Source of the DNA: Tetragonia tetragonoides | Lineage: Eukaryota > Streptophyta > Magnoliopsida > Caryophyllales > Aizoaceae | Assembly: GCA_038025085.1 (NCBI GenBank) | Contig: CM076153.1 | Span: 2,852,001-2,916,000, forward strand | DNA length: 64,000 bases | Reading direction: 5' to 3' | Shown: positions 10,684 to 20,786 of the stretch, in pieces | Layout: each line of letters begins with the position of its first letter | Position numbering within the stretch: the first letter of the stretch is position 1 | Made by a program: the position numbers and the translations under genes | The notes under the pieces: model-generated | The model's input: the letters and a program-made list of their open reading frames with translations, nothing else | Database searches by the model: none | Told to the model about the DNA's origin: nothing

Positions 10684-13630
10684 TCTATAACACAGGGATC
10701 AAACATATTATTAACAGAGTGTGGAATAGTGAATAGAAAATACTGAAGAAATTATCTTGGACACAGAAACTGGGAAGCACCAGTTGTAGAGGATTTTTAA
10801 TAATAATTTTAGAAGGAAAAATTATGTCTGCCGGACATGTGTCAAGTCATGTCAGAGACACAAACAGCACCTATCTGCGGTGTCCAGACTTTGAGACAGC
10901 CTCAAAAGTTCAGTTCTTTCAGTTGAGCCAGTTCTGATAACTTGGATCTGCACTCCCTCATAGACTTACTAATTACTACCCATATAAGTTCAACAACTTG
11001 GACAACGTTCAAATCTTCTGCCATATGAATGGATGAGTGTTAGTGGCTGTGCTACTTTGTCCAAGATGTCCTATTCTTTCTATGATTTTAGTCTCGTCCC
11101 CATTCCTGCTGCATCTTGCCCACCCAAAAAGGAAATAATAATTTAAAAACAAAACAAGATACAAAGGGAATTCCCATTTAATCTTCTTGTCTTCTGAATT
11201 GTTGCACACTAGTTGAGCAGAGTACTTGGTTTTCTTACTGATCTCTCACTGTATCTTGCCCTTGCTACTTCCCCAGAGTATATCTAAATCTAAGCGTTCA
11301 GAAAAGTAATTGACAATTTTGATAGGGTGCAATGCAAACAAACAGTCTTTTATCAGTCATCATAAACATCAGGAGCCCCTAGTTCTGACAAGATTGCCAA
11401 AGAGATCACAATCGCACACTAAACTATTTCTGTTCTGGCTTTATTTCCTGTAACTGGACATCAAACAATGCAAGAACTTAAGTTACACCATTGTGCGTAC
11501 ACATAATAGGTTTAATTCACACCAAAAACAGAATCCACAAGGAAAGCCTACCAAAAATTCAGAAGATACACCAATCTCAAACCACTGTGTGCATCAACAA
11601 TGTCCCATAGCCGGAACTTTGGTGGCAACGCTCATTAGTGTAGAAGGTAAAAATAATGTTTACCACACACAACCATCTACAGGAAACAAGTAAACAGCAA
11701 TAGAGATTGAAAAGAGAGAAATAGTCTAGCAACTTCATCAAAGCTAGGTTAAACAAACTCAAAAGGGTGACATCTGATCAGTTTAAGTCAGGGGTAAGTT
11801 TTTGTTTTTTTTTTTTTCTTTTTACAGGTAAGAAGTTGAGATGAAGATTAGGAGGCCCTCCTCTCGAGGTTAGCTCCTAACTTGTCAGCATTAAGAATGT
11901 CATCTAGTTCGCAAGACCACGAATGATCCCAATTGAAAGTGGGTCTAGCTAGATGGCCTAGATTAGCCATCCAGTCTGCAGCTCTGTTGCCTTCTCTGTA
12001 AATGTGGTTGATTATCACTGAATTTCTATCGGCCAAGAAGCGTCTGGTGTCGATAATGATGTTGTAAATCTTCCATGGGATACTAATCTCGGCACGTAGA
12101 GCCTGGATGACAGTCAGGTTATCACCATCCACATGAATAGAGTGAGTACCCATTTTCAAAGCTTTTTGGACTCCGTTTCGCAAGGCTGTAGCTTCAGCGA
12201 CGAGGATCGAAGTGCAACCCAAATTGGATGCTCCAGCTGCATGGAGATCACCATGTCCATCACGAATAACAAAACCTGACGAAGCTGAATTGTTCTTGAC
12301 GGCGCCGTCGAAGTTGATTTTAAGAAAGTTGGGAGCTGGGGGTTTCCACCTAGTAGAATTCCTCGCGTTGGGGCGCGGAGAGGAACCTGTGAGTGGGGGG
12401 GAGGAAAGAAAGATGTCTTCGGCACTCCTAAGAGTCCATTCCTTATAGCACGATCGGGCCCGGACAAAAACTCTAGCAGGGTTAAACGGAATATTCCGAA
12501 ACACTTGGTTATTCTTCTCCTTCCAGAGGCTCCAGAGGAAGAAGACAGATTTTATTAGTGAGCAACGATCATTGGTTGGGTCTGAATGGATGTTATTGAG
12601 CCAATTGAGAACATCTTGAGATGGCCGCTCAACTCTAATCCAATCTCGTACAGAAGGTAGTAAGTCAGGGGTAAGTGGTAACTCTATGGTAGTTTATAAT
12701 TTGGCACTTCATCATCATGTCATGACTCATGAGTCTCATGACCAATTTGTTGCAGTATTGGTGTGTCCTATAAATCAGAATTTTTCCAACTACCAAGCAA
12801 TTGAGAATAAATTTATGAGTGAAGCAACAACCTGACCAGAAAAATATCATCTACAAACTATGATACAAATACATTGGCCTTCCCCTTATATAATTTTTTT
12901 AAAATTTTTGAGTGGACCCCATATAACAATTAAAAAAAATAAGAACCTTTCAAAACCAAATGCTGGAAAATTGGCCGATTAGCGACTCTATAAACTCTGC
13001 TGCAAATAAACGCGAACATTTTACCGAAATTGATTAAAAAAAAAAAAAACCGCAAAATCGAAATGTAAACCAAATGGTTCCAAATAAGAGACAATTTCAT
13101 ATACATTATGTTTTAATTCATTCCAAAATTCGAATTCGATCACTGCTACAATGGCAGTTCTTCGACTTCCGATATGCAAATTGCGAAAGAAAAGTGAAAA
13201 TTTAGTAAAAAAGAGAAAATTTTAACATAAAGAACGCCATACAACTGATCACAATTCACATGTGACAAATTCTGTCGTTAATCGCCATAATTGGAAATTA
13301 AAAACCTCTTTTGTGTACGCACATTTGCAAATTACGGTTCATTCAAATATCCAGAACAACAATCGACAATAAACGAAACCGAAATCATCATGTAAAATGA
13401 ATCAATGTAAAAAGATATAATCATCAAAAGCAACGCAATGCATGCAAAACAAAATAGAAAAAGAGAAAAAAGTAATAATCGGAAGAACAAGAAGTGCACT
13501 TACTATGAGAGAGAGAAGTGACGAGGAGAGAGAGAAAGCGGAAATTGAGCGGCAGCTTCTTGGAGAAGGAAATGCGAGAGAGAGAAAGAGAGAGAGTTGG
13601 TAAAAGTGGGGTCCAGTAGATCATTCGAAA
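10684..13630 (-). other. Probable 5'UTR intron and non-coding first exon of the SDE5-like gene
   Basis: An acceptor (ATAG, ending at 10685) lies about 10 nt upstream of the ATG at 10,674. A strong donor GTAAGTG occurs on the minus strand at 13503-13497, following a CT-rich stretch (13,504-13,620) typical of plant leaders. A leader exon ending at 13504 spliced to 10684 is therefore likely, giving an intron of about 2.8 kb that contains the LINE at 11,800-12,660. Apart from that LINE no gene is visible here. Transcript evidence is lacking. Confidence 0.5.
11800..12660 (-). mobile_element. 5'-truncated L1-type LINE with RNase H domain and 16-bp TSD
   Basis: The identical 16-mer TAAGTCAGGGGTAAGT flanks the insertion at 11784-11799 and 12661-12676. 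A T-run at 11,801-11,824 is the poly(A) tail read from the minus strand. The minus strand is open from the 5' end of the insert to a TAA at 11848-11850. It encodes the end of LINE ORF2: a Trp-rich linker (FFLWSLWKEKN) followed by a plant L1 RNase H domain with INFDGAVK, EATALRNG, VDGDNLTV and REGNRAADWMA, holding the expected acidic residues. The truncated 5' end and exact duplication mark target-primed reverse transcription. The open frame suggests a fairly recent insertion. Confidence 0.92.
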
Positions 13631-13639
13631 TGGTTAGGA

Positions 13640-14150
13640 AGTGAGAGAGTGGGGTTATGGATTTACGGAGGATGGTGATGTGATGTTTAATGTTCCTCCT
13701 AGTCCTATGTCATCTGGAATTTTTGTGGACTGCTTCCTTTTTTTCACGGAACAAGTAACCTATGGTCCTACACAGTTACATTTCTTCTTTTTTTTCCCTT
13801 TTTTGCTCTTACTTAATTATTTTTTTTATAAAGAGGGTTCGTACTCTTGCTTAAAACGAGTATCTCAAAAAATAAAATAAAATGAGTATATGAGGCTCTT
13901 CTCAAAACAAAAAAAAAAAAAGTAGTAAATGAGGCAGCTAGGAATTAGGATGTATATTCATTTCGTGTGAATGTGATGTGTAAGAGGGTAAATAATTTTG
14001 ATTGTTGCAACTTGCAACCTAATATATTTTTTTTGGAATATGGTCTCAAATGGCTTTGTTGTATCTCAAATAATTTTAGTTGTTCTTTTCTAACTTTCTA
14101 TGTATATTTACCTTAGAAAAATAATAATGATAAATTACAACTGAACTTTA
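13640..14150. other. AT-rich intergenic stretch
   Basis: Upstream of the SDE5-like leader. It contains T- and A-runs (13,785-13,830, 13,905-13,921) and a short frame of low complexity. No gene or repeat was recognised. Confidence 0.6.
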
Positions 14151-14159
14151 TCTCGTTAA

Positions 14160-14780
14160 CGCGGTGTTTTATCTTCTTTGTCAAAGAAAAAGCACTTGAA
14201 TTGAGTTCAATTATTGTTTACCTTATAAGGCTAAACGATGGTTTAGGATTTGTAAAGATTGTTGTCCTTTGGAATATATGTATCATGATACTACTCCTCC
14301 ACCGAAAGTTACAAGAAACTAACATTATTTTTGTTGAGAGAAGAAACTAACACTATTAGTCCTCACATTTTTCAAACTTTATTTATGTGTTCTCCAAAAG
14401 TAGCATACTTACTAGTATTGATTTATTTTTAAGAGAATGATACATCTATTCACCGGATTGGCAACCCACTTTCCCTTTTTATGTATTTGGTCCTCTATTT
14501 TCAGATTCTCTCTCCTTATTTTTTAAACCTTTGATCACTCTACTAGTATTAATTGAGTGTGAGTGTCAAAAACATCAATATTAATGCGGAGCAAGGTTGT
14601 ATATTGCGTTTCAAATTCATTGTCAATGAAAAAAGCACATGAATTTGGTCCAATTATTGTTTGATCTTTTACCTTAAAAGACTAAACACAAGCATAGAAT
14701 TCTTGAAGAATCTTGTCCTTTGGAGTACATGTATCCTGATAGCATCACTCCACTACTGAAAATTACAAGAAACTAACACC
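14160..14780 (+). repeat. Duplicated upstream module of the peptide-gene block
   Basis: Two tandem, diverged copies of a ~170-bp module (about 14,160-14,330 and 14,600-14,780). They share 'tccaattattg', 'cttgtcctttgga', a '(a/t)tatgtatc.tgata' stretch and 'ttacaagaaactaac'. Related modules lie at 16,140-16,290 and 25,425-25,560, so the same upstream sequence is present four times in the island. This links the two peptide genes and the remnant copy. Confidence 0.65.
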
Positions 14781-14889
14781 TTTCAGTTTGATCAGAACCT
14801 ATTCACCTAACAAGTCCTTATTAATAGTTGCATACACGCATTCAACATGTCCGTGGTAAACACAATTAGCATGCATGATTACTAAATAC

Positions 14890-15022
14890 AGACAGTAAAA
14901 ACTTATTACAGTATCTGCACACCACTATTATATATACTCTGCCTTATTAAGCCTTGAAACCACAACCAAAAAAGGTCTCACTGTTGAATCAAAGCAAGAT
15001 CAATTCAATAAGTTCAATACCA
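14890..15022 (+). promoter_or_regulatory. Conserved promoter and leader of peptide gene 1
   Basis: A TATA box (attatatata, 14927-14936) lies 86 bp before the chosen ATG. The segment 'acagtaaaaactta...acagtatctgcacacc' upstream of it, 'ctctgcctt' just after it and 'aaaaggtctc' in the leader are shared with the paralogue at 25,985-26,102. Conservation is higher than in the sequence farther upstream, as expected for a core promoter retained after duplication. Confidence 0.65.
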
Positions 15023-15430
15023 ATGAACCTATACTTGTATTTCTTTCTTCTACTCTCCCTATGCTTACACTTGTCGTCAGCTCATAGGGCATCACTTATC
15101 TCCACTGTCCACCAAACGACTCAAAACCCAACAACACTTAAAGGTTATGGTGAGCCTGATCCAGATGACCCTAGTAAAGGGCTTGTTGGGCTAGTAAATG
15201 AGCCTGATCCAGATGACCCTAGTAAAGGGCTTGTCGGGCTAGTAAATGAGCCTGATCTAGATGACCCTAGTAAAGGACTTGTTGGATTAGCAAGTGAACC
15301 TGATCCAGATGACCCGAGTAAGGGACTTGTTGGGTTAGCTAGTGAGCCTGATCCAGATGACCCGAGTGACGTCGTTCATCCGGAGAAACTGTCTGCAGTG
15401 CACTCACAGATTGGTCAACCCAGGAATTGA
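15023..15430 (+). CDS. Secreted tandem-repeat peptide precursor (EPDPDDPSKGLVGL repeats)
   Basis: 135 residues, single exon. The start is the ATG at 15,023, because it aligns with the paralogue's signal peptide and the frame upstream has only a TTG. Residues 1-20 form a signal peptide (MNLYLYFFLLLSLCLHLSSA) with likely cleavage before HRAS. Residues 44-107 are four 16-residue units EPDPDDPSKGLVGL(VN/AS), followed by a fifth EPDPDDPS (108-115) and a short tail containing HPEKLS. There are no cysteines after the signal peptide and no dibasic sites. The paralogue at 26,103 has the same signal peptide and tail but only one EPDPDDP plus an 8-Cys module that this gene lacks. Downstream of codon ~128 the DNA still matches the paralogue's last codons, but in another frame, so the tail is truncated by a small indel. 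I do not recognise the family; an apoplastic peptide precursor is an inference. It could also be a decaying duplicate. Confidence 0.7.
   Translation: MNLYLYFFLLLSLCLHLSSAHRASLISTVHQTTQNPTTLKGYGEPDPDDPSKGLVGLVNEPDPDDPSKGLVGLVNEPDLDDPSKGLVGLASEPDPDDPSKGLVGLASEPDPDDPSDVVHPEKLSAVHSQIGQPRN
15152..15370 (+). repeat. 48-bp coding minisatellite inside peptide gene 1
   Basis: Unit starts fall at 15152, 15200, 15248, 15296 and 15344, an exact 48-bp period that keeps the frame. There are four complete units and one partial. Units 1 and 2 end in VN, units 3 and 4 in AS, which suggests pairwise duplication. Unit 3 has one P-to-L change (EPDLDDP). Confidence 0.95.
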
Positions 15431-15839
15431 GCAGTGCTAAAGAAGAGATGCTCTACTGAACTTTCATCTGCCGGAAACAAAATGCAGAAAAGCTTTGTTA
15501 TACATAAAAAAATGTGTAATAGACTATGAAGAATAATTGCAGCAGGATGGCTCACGTCAACTAGGAGCCTGACGAGTTATATTTATAGACAAATAAATGT
15601 TTACAATTACATATTTGCAGTATAGTATTCTATACCCTATTACGCCCTCGCAAGCTCATCCAACAGGCACACAAACAGATTAGACGTAAGAAACTGAAAC
15701 AGTTGCGGAACCAAAGTTTTTGTTATTAAAATATCAGTCAGCTGAAAACGTGCAGGAACATAGGGAACAAGAACAACTAGATCCCCATGAGGCACTCATT
15801 CACAAAGACAATGATAATTAACCTTTATGTGATTTTGTA
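15431..15839. other. 3' flank of peptide gene 1
   Basis: Contains the probable 3'UTR; about the first 100 bp match the 3' flank of the paralogue (ctttcatctg(c)cgg against cttcatctgctgg). Nothing else was recognised in the remainder. Confidence 0.5.
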
Positions 15840-16445
15840 AAACTGATACACTCACATTGTCGCATAGAACACGAAATGGCTGACGAAGAAGAAAACAAGC
15901 TCGGCTAGCACTACTACAAAATGTCTCTTATAGCTAAGGATGACGTCATGCTTGTTTGAGGCGCCTCACGCTAAGGCCGCCTCATATGAGTTTTTGTGAT
16001 ACAACTATACTAGCGAAAGCGCATAATCATTCAACTTTAATTTTCTTTTCCTTTTCTTAGGGGGAGGGGCAAAGTGTGCAAACATGGATTTCGATGACAA
16101 TCTCAAAAGTCTCAAGAAAAATAAAATAATACTGTCTCGCTTGCATGGCATTTCATCTTCATTGGGCATTGAAAGAGCCCTTGAATTGGTTAAATTGTTG
16201 CTTGATATTTTACTGAATACGACGAAATTCTGCGAAAGATTGTGGCTTTTGGAGTATATGTATGGTAATACTACTCTTTTGACAATTATAAGAACACCTC
16301 TCGATCTAAAGCGTCTATTGTATCACTTCTCTAAAGTGAAGAACTTACCCAATGACAGTGGGAGTCACCCTTTTAATGGGTAAGAGTCACCCTTTTAATG
16401 GGTAAGAGTCACCCCTTAAAAGTTGGTCTACTCAATGAACCAAGT
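15840..16445 (+). pseudogene. Remnant of a third peptide-gene block (upstream part only)
   Basis: Collinear with the upstream region of peptide gene 2 (24,600-25,640). 'agaacacgaa(a/t)tggctga' at 15,865 matches 24,613; 'ttggatttygatgac.a.ctcaaaa' at 16,083 matches 25,032; 'ccttaaaagttggt' at 16,413 matches 25,592. The coding part is missing: homology ends about 16,445 and the next sequence is the end of an F-box pseudogene. A 15-bp-scale duplication of 'gagtcacccttttaatgggtaa' occurs at 16,362-16,410. The short open frames here look fortuitous. Confidence 0.6.
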
Positions 16446-16521
16446 TCATACAAGACACTGTTGTTTGCTATAGCTGCAATTTTGTTCTTGTTTGTGGTTC
16501 TTGTCTGCAATTTGTTGAAAT

Positions 16522-18124
16522 TCAAAAAAGAGAAACAAGGCTCCGCACACACACCTCTGCAGCTCCAGCCTCAGACAGAACGAAGCTAGGAGTGTCACTC
16601 ATCGGTTTCCCCTCCACTTCATGCCAAAAGTTGTCCAAATTCTGCAGGACCAGAAAATTTCGATCCCCTTTGGAATAGGCAAAACCCCTTATATAGCAGC
16701 CGGGACCGTGACCAGGACCAGGAACATAGTCATGTAGGAGATGAAGCGATAATGTCCAAGATTCCTTCACCCCATAGTCTTTCATAACCCACACATCAAC
16801 ATTAAACTTTCCCCGAACACGAAACTCAACATATAAACACAGTCACCACCCAAAACCCCCCAAAACCAAATCGTACTTATACTGGAGATCAGGAGGCAAG
16901 GACAGCAAATTGTAAGTCTCGTGATGAAGGTCAAAAGCAACAATGGACTTCATACCATTTTTACCCGATTCAAAAACAAGCCAATGCATAGCATTACAAG
17001 CAAACTTAGCATTTTTATGAGATTTAATAGGCCATCGCACATAATAACTAAAATCCGGAAGCCTTTTCCATGAACTGGTGGCAAGGCTAAAAATTTGAGT
17101 TGGATGGAAGGATGAGGACATTTGCCCTCTTAGGCTTCGTTTGGTTGGGGTGAAAACAGTTTTCCCATTTTTCGTTGTTTGGTTTACAATGAGAATGAAA
17201 ATAGTTTTCAGGGGGAAAAGCATTTTCACCTATGTAGGTGTAAATATTTTCCCTTCAAAATGAAGGGAAAACGATTTTCCGTTGGTGGGACATTATGTCC
17301 CCGGAGCACTAATAATGGACTTGATCATCGGGTTTGGTTGTTGGGACTTCGGGACATAAAAATAAACTCGCACCCGACTTGATTGGGCCTCGGGCCAAAC
17401 TTTCGGGCCACTTTCTCGATATTGTTTTTTTCCTTCACATAAGTATAACTTTTTACTCCGATATGCGTTTGAGGTGATTTTTTATTAAATCTACCTAACT
17501 TTTCGAGATCGACGCAACTATGTTAGTAGATTTTGTTTTTTATAAAAAATAATTTTTTTGGAAAATTGTTTTCCGTTGTAACCAAACAACGGAAATACAT
17601 TTTACACTGAAAATACTTTTCAGTTGAAAACGATTTTCCGCCCAACCAAACAGAGCCTTAGTGAATGTGGAAAAACCGTAGCCATTACCTTGTAATCGGC
17701 GGAAACAGAATCGTAACCTAAGCCGAACCCGACTTTATTAGAAAAGAGCCCCGGAAGTCGTCGATGAAAACGGGTTGATGGATTATAGAGGCAGATGTTA
17801 CCAGCATCCCAGATACAGAGCAAGCCATTGCAAGTGCTGAGAAACTGGGGGCTTGGCAGTTGGATGGTATGTATTGAGGCTTGGCGGGGTTACCCGGATT
17901 GTCGTCGAGTTCGATGAAAGATTATCGAACGTTGTTGTACAAGATGAGGATGAATTCTAGTGATCGATTAAGGTGGAGATGGACAAATTGGGGGCTGGAA
18001 ATCAGGGTATGCCATTCTTTGCACTGCACACGCATTTAAATCGAAGCAGAGGTTTCACAGGAAGACGTGATAGAATTTCCATCACCATCTCTATCGGAAT
18101 TGAGTGAGAGTGAGAGCTTGCCAT
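16522..18124 (-). pseudogene. F-box / FBA-domain protein pseudogene
   Basis: Starts at ATG 18,124 with a clear F-box (IPIEMVMEILSRLPVKPLLRFKCVC). It continues through YNPSTRFHRRLP and LGYDSVSADYKVMA into an F-box-associated domain (FSLATSSWKRLPD, VWVMKDYGVKESWT) and ends naturally in SLVSLF at 16,522. It is inactivated several ways: a frameshift just after the F-box (VCS then the KEWHTLISSP frame), an in-frame TAA at 17922-17924, a second frameshift before the STCNGLLCIW segment, a 525-bp MITE within the FBA coding region, and an in-frame TGA at 16843-16845. The Copia element at 18,188 also separates it from its upstream DNA. Such proteins are normally substrate receptors of SCF ubiquitin ligases. 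Confidence 0.88.
17133..17657. mobile_element. PIF/Harbinger-type MITE inserted in the F-box pseudogene
   Basis: 525 bp with terminal inverted repeats (GGCTTCGTTTGGTTGGGGTG at the left, GGCTCTGTTTGGTTGGGCGG read inward from the right) and a 3-bp target duplication TTA (17130-17132, 17658-17660), the Harbinger/Tourist signature. Inner sequence is rich in mirrored gaaaa(c/t)gttttcc motifs. No transposase is encoded. The host reading frame matches on both sides of the insertion, so it landed in coding sequence. Confidence 0.9.
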
Positions 18125-18187
18125 TGGAGGAGAGAGAAATGAAGAAAATTGGAGGTGATGGCGATGACTGATGATGCCATTTATTAG

Positions 18188-18983
18188 TGTTGGAGTATCC
18201 CTCCTACATGGAGGAAGAGCCCAATTAATTTGGGTTATATTTGCTTACCATATGGGTTATCCATATGATGTTTAAGTGAAGGGCAATTTCGTATATTCAC
18301 TCACAAGTGGCTTCCCTTATAAGCCAAAAGGTTAGAAGGGCTGAGTGCAAGAGAGAGAAAGCCTAGACACTCACAAAATCAGGAGAAAAGTCTAGAAGTG
18401 AAGAGGAGAGAGAGAAGAGGAGCCACCCACGAATTTTGGTGCTGGCAGCCCAGAAATCCGCCCCGATCGACGACCAAACGAACTCCGATCGTCGCGAGAT
18501 TTTAGCACGTTGTTCCTGACATCCCCTTCTTCAAATCCAACGGTCAGAATTTCATTTGGAGCTCTCTAAGTCAGTTTTCTAAATTCAGCTCTTATTTTAT
18601 ACGAAATTGTATTTCCACTCTTTTGGGTGATGATTTGGGAGACTTGTTGTGCCAAGGTTGATCCTTGATGATTGTGAATACCTCTAGTTGATCTAGGGAA
18701 GAACTATTGTTGTACCCACTTGTTAATTTGTTGATTAGTGGAGGTTTTGGCACCGTTTGTTAACGGTCCCGTGGTTTTTTCCCCACATCGGGGTTTCCAC
18801 GTAAATCCTTGCTTCTCCTTGTTTATTTACTGTTTTTTGGGCTGATTTATAGTTCCATTTGCTGCTGTCATTTTGGTTCAATATTGTTTGGTTGCTTGAA
18901 TTGGTTATTGCTCATCTTTGCATCACAACCGGGGAAAAAGTCTTTGTTGCTTCCGCTTGTGTATTTGTGTGCTTTCCCCAACA
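18188..18983 (+). repeat. 5' LTR of the Copia element
   Basis: 796 bp, TG...CA ends. It differs from the 3' LTR at five positions I could find: near 18,247, two near 18,594-18,600, one near 18,623 and one near 18,807. It carries the element's promoter and polyadenylation signals by analogy; no experiment-level detail is visible. Confidence 0.95.
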
Positions 18984-19037
18984 TAGTGATATCAGAGCTT
19001 TGGTTAGAGTCATTGTGAATTTGTTGTGTTGTTAAAG

Positions 19038-20786
19038 ATGGATGAAAAATCTGGTGTGCACGGAATGATTAGTTTGAATTCTGGAAATTACTCCGTGTGG
19101 AAAACTAAAATGGAGGATATCCTTTATGTGAAGGATTTGTATGAACCAATTTTAAATGCAACCATACCAACTGGTGTTGTTGAAAGTGAGTGGAAAATAT
19201 TGAACCGTAAAGCCGTTGGAACAATTAGACAATTTGTTGATATGAGTGTCCTCCAACATATTGCCAATGACACGAATGCTTATACTCTTTGGAAGAAACT
19301 TGAGAACATGTATGAAAGGAAGAATGCCTTGAGTAAAGCGTCATTGATTAGAAAACTTGTGAAATTGGAATATAAAGATGGTGATAGCATAGTAGTTCAC
19401 TTGAATGAATTTCAAAGTTTGATTAACAAGTTGTCTGCAATGAAGATGAATTTAGATGATGAGCTGCAGGCATTGCTACTACTTTGCTCATTGCCAGAAA
19501 GTTGGGACACTCTATTTGTATCACTTAGCAACTCCGCACCAGAGGGCACGCTGACAATTGTCAAAGCTAGTTTGTTGAATGAAGTAACTAGAAGGAAGGA
19601 AATGAGTTCCTCCACACAACCAGAGGCTAATGTGACACAAGAATCAAGCAGGGGAAGAAGTAAGACTCGATATCCCCAGCATAGAGACAAGTCCAGGGGG
19701 AGATCAAAATCAAGGGGTAAGATCATTTGCCACTATTGTGATAAGCCAGGCCACATTCAAAAACATTGCAGGAAAATGAAGAGAGACAAGTCCAGAGAAA
19801 GGAAAGAAAAGGGTGAGACATTCGGGCAACAACAAGAAGAGAAAGATAACAACACCACTGCAATTGCAACAAGTGATGAATTATTTTTTATTGGTGACCA
19901 TTGCCTAAATCTAGCTAGTGATGATTGTACTTGGGTGATTGACACGGGTGCTTCGTTTCATCTAACCTCGCACCAAGATTACTTCTCATCTTACACCAGC
20001 GGTGACTTTGGCTATGTAAAGATGGGGAATGATGGCTCATCCAAGATTGTAGGCATGGGTACAGTGTGTTTGGAGACATCCACAGGTTGCAGTTTGGCGT
20101 TGAGAGATGTTCGACATGTTCCAGACATTCGGCTGAATTTGATATCTCCTGGGTTGCTCGATGATGCTGGTTACTCCAGCAACTTTGGTGGTGGAAAGTG
20201 CAAGCTTATCAAAGGAAGTTTGATTGTGGCTCGTGGGAGCAAGCAGAGATCCTTGTATGTGATGCAAGCTAAGTTGTGCAAAGGAGAAGTACACACAGTT
20301 GATGATTCCTCCAGCGAGTTATGGCACAAGAGACTTGGTCACATGAGTGAAAGAGGTATGCAAATGCTTGCTAAGAAGCAACTCCTTCCTGATGTTCAAG
20401 GTATGTCCTTGAAACCCTGTGTTGATTGTTTAGCTGGAAAACAACATAGGGCAGCATTTCATACTCGTCCCCCATCTAGAAGAAAACATGCATTAGATCT
20501 TGTTCACACTGATGTATGTTCTATGGATACTAAGTCACATAGCGGTGCACTTTATCTTGTTACTTTTATTGATGATTATTCTAGAAAACTGTGGGCTTTT
20601 GTGTTGAAAACCAAAGACCAGGTGCTACAGTTTTTCAAGCAGTTCCAGGCCAGAGTTGAGAGAGAAACAGGCCGGAAGCTCAAGTGTGTTAGAGCTGACA
20701 ATGGTGGAGAGTACAGGGGTCCATTTGAAGAGTATTGCAAAGTACAGGGCATCAGGCTTGAGAAGACAGTTCCCAAGACACCTTAG
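19038..20786 (+). CDS. Copia gag, protease and integrase N-part, ended by a premature amber stop
   Basis: 582 residues from ATG 19,038 (the frame upstream opens on TTG). Gag region with a UBN2-type domain, then a CCHC zinc knuckle (CHYCDKPGHIQKHC, about residue 231). Next come an aspartic protease with WVIDTGAS (about 299), a GAG-pre-integrase HLGHM-like segment (LWHKRLGHMSERG), and the integrase core up to RADNGGEY. The frame closes at TAG 20784-20786. The downstream integrase, RT and RNase H continue in the same frame, so a single substitution separates the two halves. By itself this copy should not make a full polyprotein. Confidence 0.93.
   Translation: MDEKSGVHGMISLNSGNYSVWKTKMEDILYVKDLYEPILNATIPTGVVESEWKILNRKAVGTIRQFVDMSVLQHIANDTNAYTLWKKLENMYERKNALSKASLIRKLVKLEYKDGDSIVVHLNEFQSLINKLSAMKMNLDDELQALLLLCSLPESWDTLFVSLSNSAPEGTLTIVKASLLNEVTRRKEMSSSTQPEANVTQESSRGRSKTRYPQHRDKSRGRSKSRGKIICHYCDKPGHIQKHCRKMKRDKSRERKEKGETFGQQQEEKDNNTTAIATSDELFFIGDHCLNLASDDCTWVIDTGASFHLTSHQDYFSSYTSGDFGYVKMGNDGSSKIVGMGTVCLETSTGCSLALRDVRHVPDIRLNLISPGLLDDAGYSSNFGGGKCKLIKGSLIVARGSKQRSLYVMQAKLCKGEVHTVDDSSSELWHKRLGHMSERGMQMLAKKQLLPDVQGMSLKPCVDCLAGKQHRAAFHTRPPSRRKHALDLVHTDVCSMDTKSHSGALYLVTFIDDYSRKLWAFVLKTKDQVLQFFKQFQARVERETGRKLKCVRADNGGEYRGPFEEYCKVQGIRLEKTVPKTP

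Noticed and set aside
15911..16012. Possible small CACTA transposon starting CACTACTACAAAA
   Set aside because: The left end looks right and interrupts the peptide-block homology, but the right end is not a clear inverted match and no sound target duplication was found.
16084..16589. Two small plus-strand frames, one with a hydrophobic segment
   Set aside because: Sequence is the duplicated upstream region of a peptide gene or overlaps the F-box pseudogene end; codon pattern is not conserved in the 25-kb copy.
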